A DNA stretch of 5,659 nucleotides from NCBI GenBank assembly GCA_031273775.1, contig JAISRF010000047.1, forward strand, positions 1-5,659, written 5' to 3'. Origin of the DNA: Oscillospiraceae bacterium. GTDB taxonomy: Bacteria; Bacillota; Clostridia; Oscillospirales; Acutalibacteraceae. Shown here piece by piece: positions 1 to 5,659 of this stretch (position 1 is the first letter of the stretch; every line of letters begins with the position of its first letter). A model generated the notes under the pieces. That model saw only the letters and a program-made list of their open reading frames with translations, was not told where the DNA came from and did not search any database. The position numbers and the translations under genes were made by a program.

Positions 1-992
1 CCAGGTCCGCCGCCCAAACCGAAAGCGTGTCAAAGGCGGATTCAACGGTCGCATCATCCAAAGCAAATGTCTCATCAGAAAACAGGGGGAATCAGGCCGC
101 TATGTTTGTTGAAAAGAAAGCCGATGTGATTAAGGTCGCCCACAAATACAGCCCCAGCCGGGATTTTGTGATGGTGCTGAAAAAAATGGGGGCGAACAAC
201 CTCTTCAACATTTCGCCACCGCTGGCTGTATCCAATTCGGAGGCGAAAGTTGCGGACAATCTTGATACCGAGGTTTTTATGCTGGGAAATTACGGCGTGA
301 GCGACTGGTTCGGACCGCATATTGTCAATGTTACGGGTAACGCGGACGGGGACAGGAAGCTAAGTGAATTCACCGGCGGTACTCATAATTACGAGAGCGT
401 GGAATCCATTCCCGGCACGCCCACCGCTCGCACCGCCGACCTGCGTCTGGAAGCGGACGGCAAAAAGGTGGACGATTTTTCCGGATACGCCAACAAAATT
501 GACATTTATTGGAACAATTATGTCCAGGCGGCAAACACCAAGAAAGTCGATGGCTCCGGCCGTGAGGTGTTGATTGAGCATTACCGCGTAAGCTTTTCCG
601 GGCAACAGTGGGACGTGGAATGCGACGTTGAATTTTTGGAGGATGTGCGCTGGGCGCGGTATTACGGCTTGCAGTGCGTATACTCCGCCTGCTGGGAGGA
701 AAACATTAAATTCGGCGCCGAGGATTGGGTGGCTCTCGGCAAGGATATACAGTCCAAATCCAAAACTTGCGACACCATGCTTCTTAGAAGGGGAAGCCAT
801 TTTCTGGAAATGCATATCGACAACAACGTCGGAATCGGAAACCGATCGCTCAAAAAATCTTCATCGCTTCCCGGCGCGTTTGCCGCGAACTACGGTAAGG
901 CGTATTTTTATCTGGTCAACGACGAGTCCGGGGTGGTGAAGGGCGGCACGATACATCACTACAAGGGTTACTACAAATTTTATTATCAATAA
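1..992 (+). CDS. Putative surface lipoprotein with beta-rich C-terminal domain, 5'-truncated by window edge
   Basis: The reading frame is open from the first complete codon at base 3 to a TAA at 990-992 (329 residues visible), so the true start is upstream. The GTG at 27 is only an internal valine. Bases 3 to about 95 encode a Ser/Ala/Lys/Glu-rich linker (SAAQTES...), very like the linker behind the lipobox of the gene at 2834, so I infer a missing lipoprotein signal peptide. The remaining ~290 residues alternate hydrophobic and polar residues, as in a beta-sandwich. Motifs include FTGGTHNY (369-392), TARTADLRLEADG (423-461) and a strand-rich block around 570-680. From memory, a TGG-H...TART...DG pattern occurs in beta-rich exported or phage-associated proteins of Firmicutes, but I cannot name a family. 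No catalytic residues are recognisable. It could bind or cleave polysaccharide. It is followed after 35 bases by a sugar-type solute-binding protein, probably in one operon. Coding status is secure; function is not. Confidence 0.85.
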   Translation, partial: RSAAQTESVSKADSTVASSKANVSSENRGNQAAMFVEKKADVIKVAHKYSPSRDFVMVLKKMGANNLFNISPPLAVSNSEAKVADNLDTEVFMLGNYGVSDWFGPHIVNVTGNADGDRKLSEFTGGTHNYESVESIPGTPTARTADLRLEADGKKVDDFSGYANKIDIYWNNYVQAANTKKVDGSGREVLIEHYRVSFSGQQWDVECDVEFLEDVRWARYYGLQCVYSACWEENIKFGAEDWVALGKDIQSKSKTCDTMLLRRGSHFLEMHIDNNVGIGNRSLKKSSSLPGAFAANYGKAYFYLVNDESGVVKGGTIHHYKGYYKFYYQ

Positions 993-1012
993 GCGCAGTA
1001 AAACAAGAATAA

Positions 1013-1018
1013 AAGGAG
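1013..1018 (+). promoter_or_regulatory. Ribosome binding site of the solute-binding protein gene
   Basis: AAGGAG lies 9 bases before the ATG at 1028. This supports that start and suggests efficient translation inside an operon. There is no obvious terminator between the stop at 992 and this site. Confidence 0.8.
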
Positions 1019-1027
1019 AAATCAGCA

Positions 1028-2485
1028 ATGAAACCAACCGCATTACAAAAAGTCCTTTGCCTGCTTCTCGCGCTTTCAATGTTTGCGTCGGTCTCCGGCT
1101 GCTCGCGGAAACCGGGCGGGGAGAGCGGCAGTGAAGCAGCCTTGGAGGAAACCTCCGCAGGTGATGCTTCGGAGGACGCAAGTAGCGATGAATCAGAATC
1201 CGGGAATTCGCCCAGGGAATCGGAGGACTCCGCCGCGCAGGGAGACGGCAACGGGCAGACGGTTCAGTCTCAAAGCGTCGCCACCACGTCCTCCGGCAGT
1301 CAAAGCGATAAGACGACTTCTCTCACGCGCGACCAGGTAATGAAGAGTATGCCCACCCAGCTGAAAGGCACCACCCTTAATTTTTTCTGGATTATTGATT
1401 ATAAAACCGAATACGGCAGTACCATTTCGGCGTTTGAAAAGGCGACGGGAATTACGGTCAAAACGGAAATCGCCAATAAAAATCAATATGAATTGCAGTT
1501 TTTCGCGCGGGTCTCCTCAGGCAATTCGCCCGATATGGTCATATCTTATGACAACAACTACGGTATGAAGCAATATCTCCAGCCCACTTCGGCTCTCAGC
1601 TTTAACTTCAACGATACCGCTTGGGACACTGAGCTGATGAAAGCCTTCACTGTGAATGGTAAGACATACGGGTTCAATGTTAAGGGCGACCCGTACCAAA
1701 ACAGAATGCTTATTGTTTACAACAAATCGGCGCTGAAAAAGGTCGAGTTGGAAGACCCACACCAGATTTGGAAAAAGAATCCTAACGATTGGACGTGGGA
1801 TAAGCTCTTTTCAATGTGCGGCCAGTTCCTGACCGCGAACCGCAACCGGGATGGATATTACGGCATTGCCGGTTTGCGCGAGTCGTATCCGCGCTCGTTC
1901 GGCGTCTCTTTATTTTCATATGACAGTGATTCGAGCAAATATGTCAACAACATGAAAAACCCCGAAACAGTAAAGCGCTATGAAACCATCATAGACAACA
2001 TCAATAAGAAGTACGCCGTAGAGGATGCTACCGGCTTTGCTCTCGGGCAGGTTCTTTTCGTCGCAATGTGGAGCAGCTCCGCGAACAAAACCGACAACGC
2101 TTATTCGGATTTGAAAAGCAAGGGTAATCTGGGGTTTGTTCCCATGCCTACCGATTCTACACATCAGGCGGTGTTTGAATATGTCGCCTACGGCGTTCCA
2201 GTCGGCGCAAAAAACCCCGAGGCCGCGCCGTATTACGTGCGCTACATCAGTGACCCGAAAAGCTACGATATGAACAGCTTTTACATCACTGACGAGGCAA
2301 AGGAAGTAATGACGGCGGTAAACGCGCGCTCAAACACCTACTGGGGCAATACATACCGTTATGAGATTTGGTCGAAGCTGGCCGCCGGAACGAAAGACCA
2401 GGTGAAGTCCGTCTTGGACTCCGAATACGGCACCATTCAGGCGCTGGTGGACGACTCAAACGACGCGCTGTCCAAATTGAAATGA
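1028..2485 (+). CDS. ABC transporter extracellular solute-binding lipoprotein (family 1, sugar type)
   Basis: This 485-residue protein has a lipoprotein signal peptide (basic start, hydrophobic residues ~8-20, lipobox VSGC with Cys25), so it should be anchored to the outer face of the membrane. Residues 26 to ~100 form a Ser/Glu/Asp/Gly-rich, strongly acidic linker, much longer than usual for such proteins. The binding domain runs from ~115 to 485 and has family-1 (MalE/UgpB-like) landmarks: the first beta strand TTLNFFWIID (115-124), AFEKATGITV (135-144), SGNSPDMVISY (164-174), the hinge-type strand MLIVYNKSAL (227-236), NDWTWDKLFSMC (253-264) and GNLGFVPMPT (366-375). In this family the protein captures oligosaccharides or other sugars and delivers them to two permeases and an ATPase; none of these is in the window. 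The ligand cannot be read from sequence. Start choice: AAGGAG 9 bases upstream plus a full signal peptide. The TGA stop falls inside the conserved left edge of repeat copy A. Confidence 0.93.
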   Translation: MKPTALQKVLCLLLALSMFASVSGCSRKPGGESGSEAALEETSAGDASEDASSDESESGNSPRESEDSAAQGDGNGQTVQSQSVATTSSGSQSDKTTSLTRDQVMKSMPTQLKGTTLNFFWIIDYKTEYGSTISAFEKATGITVKTEIANKNQYELQFFARVSSGNSPDMVISYDNNYGMKQYLQPTSALSFNFNDTAWDTELMKAFTVNGKTYGFNVKGDPYQNRMLIVYNKSALKKVELEDPHQIWKKNPNDWTWDKLFSMCGQFLTANRNRDGYYGIAGLRESYPRSFGVSLFSYDSDSSKYVNNMKNPETVKRYETIIDNINKKYAVEDATGFALGQVLFVAMWSSSANKTDNAYSDLKSKGNLGFVPMPTDSTHQAVFEYVAYGVPVGAKNPEAAPYYVRYISDPKSYDMNSFYITDEAKEVMTAVNARSNTYWGNTYRYEIWSKLAAGTKDQVKSVLDSEYGTIQALVDDSNDALSKLK

Positions 2486-2574
2486 ATTACACCAACGCAA
2501 GCAGCGGTGTATCTTCGTGAAATCGCCCCAAGAGGCGGGGCATTTAACCCGAATAAAAAGTGCAAAATAGTTTA
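2481..2574 (+). repeat. Intergenic two-hairpin repeat, copy A
   Basis: This stretch is related to copy B at 4158-4245. Over the core (2481-2545) 54 of 65 aligned columns are identical with one single-base gap; similarity continues weakly to a shared GTTTA. Hairpin 1 is ACACC (2489-2493) pairing with GGTGT (2506-2510). Hairpin 2 is AAAT-c-GCCCC (2520-2529), a 7-base loop, then GGGGC-ATTT (2537-2545). No T-run follows either stem, so a classical intrinsic terminator is unlikely. It may be a REP-like or miniature mobile element, or a structured leader. I do not recognise a named family. The core overlaps the stop codon of the upstream gene. Confidence 0.8.
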
Positions 2575-2821
2575 CCGCATGGGAAAGAGGGCTGTTGAAG
2601 ACGCGTATAAGGAACCGTCGGTCACGGTGGTTAAGCGGTATTATAAGGCGGGCGTTGAAACGGGCTATATGGACGGCTTCAATGTTTATTACATAGGGCG
2701 CGGACCCATAGAGGTGCAGGCTTGTCTTGCCTCCGAAACACCGTATTTCCGCTCGTTTTATGACGAAACGTACAAATTCCTCAAAAAGACCCTGCGGGTC
2801 GATGACATCATTTTCCAGTAA
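2507..2821 (+). pseudogene. Remnant of a DUF4855 gene (C-terminal ~68 residues) fused to repeat A
   Basis: The open frame from a GTG at 2507 to the TAA at 2819-2821 encodes 104 residues, but roughly the first 22 are translated repeat sequence. From about 2618 onward it aligns with the C-terminus of the intact DUF4855 protein at 2834-4150. Shared blocks are KAGV..GY..GFNVYY.G, Y.RS.YD.TYKFLKKTL and a terminal DI.F. No ribosome binding site precedes GTG 2507 (inside hairpin 1) or the internal ATG at 2579. All of the barrel upstream of this segment is missing, including the equivalent of the NEYM motif. The frame is uninterrupted, suggesting a fairly recent truncation, although third positions differ from the intact copy, so the duplication itself is old. 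The alternative, a small standalone expressed protein, is less likely. Confidence 0.75.
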
Positions 2822-2827
2822 GGGTGA
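2820..2827 (+). promoter_or_regulatory. Ribosome binding site of the DUF4855 lipoprotein gene
   Basis: AAGGGTGA overlaps the TAA of the upstream remnant and sits 6 bases before the ATG at 2834. The overlap with the previous stop is typical of adjacent operon genes and implies the remnant was once a full gene directly upstream. Confidence 0.65.
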
Positions 2828-2833
2828 CTTATA

Positions 2834-4150
2834 ATGAAGAAAAATCCATTCCGTTTTTATGGCGTGTTTTTGCTTGTGTTTGCGCTGCTGTTCGCGGCCT
2901 GTTCTCCCAAACCGGCGGCGGAAGAGTCTGCGGCTTCAGCTCAAACCGAAAGCGCGGTCGGCGTTTCAGATTCCGGGCAGGAGGAATCCTCCGACCTAAC
3001 GGCTGAGCCGGGGGAGCAGGCGGAAGAGACGGTGTCCTCCGGCGGTCAGAGCACCGGCGCGTCCAAAGCGGAAAATTCGTCCTGGGCGGCGTCCTCCAAA
3101 ACGTCCTCTGCCGCCGTATCCTCACAGCCCTCCGGTCAGACGTCGGCGCTCGGCAGCGCGTTGAAGTGCTATATCGGCGGCAGAACCGAGGTATTAAAGA
3201 TCGGGGCGGAACATTTTTTGCCCGCCGTGGCCTATAGGTCGGCTGAGGGGCAGCTCAAAGATACCATGTTCGATTCCTTTATCTTCCTGCCGACTCCGGA
3301 CTGGGTGTACGATTATGGCGACCACCCGGTGGACGGAGGTGCGGCGCCATACAAAAAATCTGACTGGCTGAAATACATCACAAACTACCACTACGGCGCG
3401 AATGGCGGCAATATGGGCGCGCTGGATTCCGCCGTAGGGACGGCAAAGCAAGCGCTGGGAAAAAGCAACTACAAGCCGGGCGTATTTCTGTCCCTGTTCA
3501 CTCCCGCCACACGGGTGACAGATTGGGGCGAGACCGAAGGGAGAAATTTGGATCTCTCCAAATTGGAAGACCAAAAGGCCGCGGTCAAGTGGATGGTAGA
3601 CGAGCATATCCGCCAATTTAAGGAAAAGAATTATCAGAACATCAAAATCAACGGATTCTATTGGTTTAACGAATACATGAACTTCAAAGACCAGAGCGTA
3701 GACATCGCCAAATACATTACCGATTATATCCGCTCGCTGGGTTACATTACCATTTGGTCTCCCTTCTACAACGCCTCGGGATACGGCCAGTGGAAAACCT
3801 ACGGCTTTGATCTGGCGACGATGCAGGCAAACTACTTTAATTTCGACACACCCAACGCGGGCGGGGAGGAACGGCTTATCGCGGTGGCGAACGCCAGGAA
3901 CACCTACGCTCTCGGCGTCGAGATTGAGATGGAGAACGAGCAGACCCTATCCATCACTACCACCAAAAAGTATCTGAAAGCGGGCGTGGACTACGGTTAT
4001 ATTAACGGATTCAACGTGTATTATTTCGGCGCTCCGAAAACCATCTTCAATATATGTGGCTCAAAAAGCGCGTATAGCCGTTCGCTTTATGACGACACCT
4101 ACAAGTTCCTAAAAAAGACCCTGAAGGCCAGCGACATTGGGTTTAAATAA
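2834..4150 (+). CDS. DUF4855 domain lipoprotein, putative glycan-active surface protein
   Basis: This 438-residue protein starts with a lipoprotein signal peptide (KK start, hydrophobic residues ~9-22, lipobox FAAC with Cys23). A Ser/Glu/Ala/Gln-rich linker spans residues 24 to ~108. The rest, ~110-438, resembles DUF4855, a domain of bacterial exported proteins; this assignment is from recognition of motifs, not a search. Landmarks are AYRSAEGQLKDTMFDSFIFL (133-152), GVFLSLFTPA (216-225), INGFYWFNEYM (272-282), IWSPFY (307-312), GVEIEMENEQ (361-370) and GFNVYYFG (392-399). Alternating short hydrophobic strands ending in acidic or aromatic residues look like a TIM barrel. Glu280 and Glu363 or Glu365, at strand ends, are plausible catalytic acids, which is inference. 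Location is the outer cell surface. It follows a sugar-type solute-binding protein gene and a truncated paralogue of itself, consistent with glycan breakdown and uptake. The substrate is unknown. Confidence 0.85.
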   Translation: MKKNPFRFYGVFLLVFALLFAACSPKPAAEESAASAQTESAVGVSDSGQEESSDLTAEPGEQAEETVSSGGQSTGASKAENSSWAASSKTSSAAVSSQPSGQTSALGSALKCYIGGRTEVLKIGAEHFLPAVAYRSAEGQLKDTMFDSFIFLPTPDWVYDYGDHPVDGGAAPYKKSDWLKYITNYHYGANGGNMGALDSAVGTAKQALGKSNYKPGVFLSLFTPATRVTDWGETEGRNLDLSKLEDQKAAVKWMVDEHIRQFKEKNYQNIKINGFYWFNEYMNFKDQSVDIAKYITDYIRSLGYITIWSPFYNASGYGQWKTYGFDLATMQANYFNFDTPNAGGEERLIAVANARNTYALGVEIEMENEQTLSITTTKKYLKAGVDYGYINGFNVYYFGAPKTIFNICGSKSAYSRSLYDDTYKFLKKTLKASDIGFK

Positions 4151-4157
4151 AACGGCG

Positions 4158-4245
4158 AATGAATCACACCGCTACAAGCGGCAGTGTATCTTGTGGAATC
4201 GCCCCAAGGGGCGGGGTATTTGATCCGAGGAAAATAAACAGTTTA
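4158..4245 (+). repeat. Intergenic two-hairpin repeat, copy B
   Basis: This is the second copy of the element at 2481-2574; the core is 4158-4221. Hairpin 1 can pair ACAC with GTGT (4166-4169, 4184-4187) or, alternatively, CCGCT (4169-4173) with AGCGG (4177-4181). Hairpin 2 is GAAT-c-GCCCC (4196-4205), loop AAGGGGC, then GGGGT-ATTT (4213-4221), using G-U pairs where copy A has A-U and G-C. It fills most of the 118-base gap between the DUF4855 gene and the next gene, so it lies in the 5' leader if that gene is co-transcribed. No T-tract follows. Its role is unknown: mobile palindromic element, mRNA stabiliser or attenuator. Confidence 0.8.
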
Positions 4246-4253
4246 TTGATTAA

Positions 4254-4259
4254 AAGGGG
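4254..4259 (+). promoter_or_regulatory. Ribosome binding site of the secreted protein gene
   Basis: AAGGGG lies 9 bases before the ATG at 4269. It supports that start, which also gives a complete signal peptide. Confidence 0.65.
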
Positions 4260-4268
4260 CGTTTTCAA

Positions 4269-5659
4269 ATGAAAAAGCAAAGCGGCAAAAGGCTTATCGG
4301 CTCTCTGGCAGCGGCGGCAATGATTTTCTCAGTTTTATTTGCCGTGTCAATTCCCGCTTCGGCAAACGGCACGGCGGACGAGGTTTGCGCGGCGGCAAGG
4401 GCTTATGTGGAAATCAACAAAAATTTGGTGACCCCGGAAGGCTTGCTGGCGGCGGTGCGGCGCGCCGTTCCCTCCGCGACCCTCCGTGCCACCACCTCCG
4501 GCGGCACAGACGATTCCGCAATGCTGGTCACGGGGGACGACTTCTTCATTAAGCACGCCGTTCCCGGCGTTACCGATGACGACACGACCTCGGGTTACCC
4601 GCTGGACATTCCCGGCTCGGACGGTGCGGTTGCTGCCCTCTTTGAGGTCGGCGGGGAGAAAATCGGCTTTGCGGCGTCTTTCCCCCACGAAAAAGAAGTG
4701 CTCCACATTAGCTCCTACGCCATTGTGAACCCGGGCGACAGCCGCTTCACCATCGACGCGGGAGGATATGTCACCGCGTTCAGCGGTTCAGCGGACAAAC
4801 TCATTTTCCCCGCCGGGGAACCCAACGGCACGGGCGTTTACGGCATTAGAGGCGGGGGTGACCTTGAGAATGATTTTCCGAATATGAATCAGATCAAAGC
4901 GGTCATTTTTGCAAGCGAGGGCAGTCATCCCGGCAGAACCAAGCCATTTCAGGCACAAACGTTCTACGGTTACAATACAACGACATGGAATAAAAGCCAG
5001 TGGACGGGGCTTGTGGCGCTGGACATTTACCGCGACGTTGATTATTACGCAAGCGGCATTGCAGACAGGTTTTCCGCTGAAAGGATTGTAAACGGACTGC
5101 CCAGCCTGAAATATCTGCGCCTACCCACCGTACTGGGGCAAAACGCGGTCGGGTATAACAGTTTTGCCGGAAACTCAGTTTTGGAAAATACCAATATTCC
5201 CACATCTGACGGCGGTTACGGCAACGGCACGTTCTGGAATAACGGCGTCCGGGATTATTTTCAAAACAATATCAAGAGCATTTGGGGCGCGGAACCGTGG
5301 CAAGCGGTCGCGAAATCCGGCTCCTCCGCTTTCGGCTGGCCATCGGAACCCCTTGTAGCCGCCGGCGGAACACGGAATTCAATATCCCCGGACACACCGA
5401 TGACGTTGCCGCGCGCCGCCGCGCTGGCGCAGGCAAAGGCGGGAGAACTGGCGTGGAGCGACGACCTCACCGCCCTTTCCGTTGAAGCTGTCCTAAAGTC
5501 GGTAATTACCGGCTCCGACGACACGACTTACCTGACCGAAGGTACGTTTTGGGAAAAACTGACTACCAGCTGGAACGGCACATGGAACAGTGACCCTGAT
5601 GCGGGTTTGTTGGGCGGTGCCCTTACTCTGACGGTGGGAGGTCAGTCCGTCCCCGTGAC
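4269..5659 (+). CDS. Secreted protein with BspA-like LRR segment and repeated module, 3'-truncated by window edge
   Basis: The frame is open from ATG 4269 to the end of the window (463 complete codons) with no stop, so the C-terminus is missing. The N-terminus is a classical signal peptide: KKQSGKR, a hydrophobic core ~9-28, and an ASA-N cleavage site after residue 32. The mature protein would be released or wall-associated, not lipid-anchored, because there is no lipobox. Residues ~37-134 (NLVTPEGLLAAV..., DDFFIKHAVPG, DGAVAALFEVGGEKIGF) resemble residues ~385-463 (LSVEAVLKSVI, GTFWEKLTTSWNG, AGLLGGALTLTVGGQSVPV), suggesting a duplicated module. Residues ~279-311 (SLKYLRLPT...NSFAGNSVLENTNIP) resemble one BspA-type leucine-rich repeat. 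BspA-like repeats usually mediate adhesion or matrix binding. The gene is separated from the DUF4855 gene by repeat B, so it may form its own transcript. I cannot assign a function; a surface or adhesion role is inference. Confidence 0.85.
   Translation, partial: MKKQSGKRLIGSLAAAAMIFSVLFAVSIPASANGTADEVCAAARAYVEINKNLVTPEGLLAAVRRAVPSATLRATTSGGTDDSAMLVTGDDFFIKHAVPGVTDDDTTSGYPLDIPGSDGAVAALFEVGGEKIGFAASFPHEKEVLHISSYAIVNPGDSRFTIDAGGYVTAFSGSADKLIFPAGEPNGTGVYGIRGGGDLENDFPNMNQIKAVIFASEGSHPGRTKPFQAQTFYGYNTTTWNKSQWTGLVALDIYRDVDYYASGIADRFSAERIVNGLPSLKYLRLPTVLGQNAVGYNSFAGNSVLENTNIPTSDGGYGNGTFWNNGVRDYFQNNIKSIWGAEPWQAVAKSGSSAFGWPSEPLVAAGGTRNSISPDTPMTLPRAAALAQAKAGELAWSDDLTALSVEAVLKSVITGSDDTTYLTEGTFWEKLTTSWNGTWNSDPDAGLLGGALTLTVGGQSVPV

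Noticed and set aside
27..29. GTG as the start of the first gene
   Set aside because: The same frame stays open to the window edge, the codons before it continue the linker composition, and there is no ribosome binding site or signal peptide at this point.
360..815. Long minus-strand open frame opposite the first gene
   Set aside because: It lies wholly antisense to a well-supported coding region, has no ribosome binding site and no recognisable protein features; it is a codon-bias shadow.
1083..1340. Arg/Pro-rich + strand frame within the solute-binding protein linker
   Set aside because: It is a frame-shifted reading of the GC-rich linker codons and has no start signals of its own.
2525..2545. 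GC-rich hairpin as an intrinsic terminator of the solute-binding protein gene
   Set aside because: The stem is followed by ATTTAACCC and not a T-tract; copy B is likewise followed by ATTTGATCC. Termination or attenuation is possible but unsupported.
3194..3616. Minus-strand open frame of 140 codons inside the DUF4855 gene
   Set aside because: It is antisense to a strongly supported gene and shows no domain or initiation signal.
4190..4250. Promoter before the secreted-protein gene
   Set aside because: Only weak TTGTGG and TATTTG-like matches were seen, inside the conserved repeat, with poor fit to a sigma-A -10 box.
4347..4706. Minus-strand open frame opposite the secreted-protein gene
   Set aside because: The + strand frame has a signal peptide, a ribosome binding site and continues to the window end, so the antisense frame is a shadow; the same holds for the short frames at 4903-5524.

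Overview
The window looks like an accessory, surface-exposed carbohydrate-handling locus of a Gram-positive, probably clostridial (Oscillospiraceae/Ruminococcaceae-like) bacterium. The basis is strong AAGGAG-type ribosome binding sites, lipoboxes followed by long Ser/Glu/Ala-rich linkers, a secreted protein with a classical signal peptide, moderate GC and no outer-membrane (SusC/D-type) genes. The taxonomic placement is inference. All supported genes are on the + strand.

Layout: (1) 1-992, the 3' part of a gene whose start lies upstream; it ends in a beta-rich domain of unknown function behind a lipoprotein-type linker. (2) 1028-2485, an extracellular family-1 solute-binding lipoprotein of an ABC sugar importer type, with an unusually long acidic linker. 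(3) 2481-2574, first copy (A) of an intergenic two-hairpin repeat, running directly into an in-frame C-terminal remnant of a DUF4855 gene (to 2821). (4) 2834-4150, an intact lipoprotein with a DUF4855 domain, a likely TIM-barrel-like glycan-active protein. (5) 4158-4245, second copy (B) of the repeat. (6) 4269 to the window end, a secreted protein without a lipobox; it has a BspA-like leucine-rich-repeat segment and what looks like a duplicated alpha/beta module, and it is cut by the window edge.

The first four coding units are tightly spaced (35 and 12 bases at the clear junctions) and are probably co-transcribed. Together they suggest extracellular glycan binding or cleavage (the beta-rich lipoprotein and the DUF4855 lipoprotein) with capture of the released sugar by the solute-binding protein. 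No permease, ATPase or regulator is visible, so transport partners must lie elsewhere. The most notable signals are the repeat pair, whose differences in the second hairpin keep RNA pairing, and the truncated DUF4855 paralogue abutting one repeat copy, which suggests a deletion or insertion at the element. No tRNA, rRNA, CRISPR array, transposase or T-tract terminator was found.
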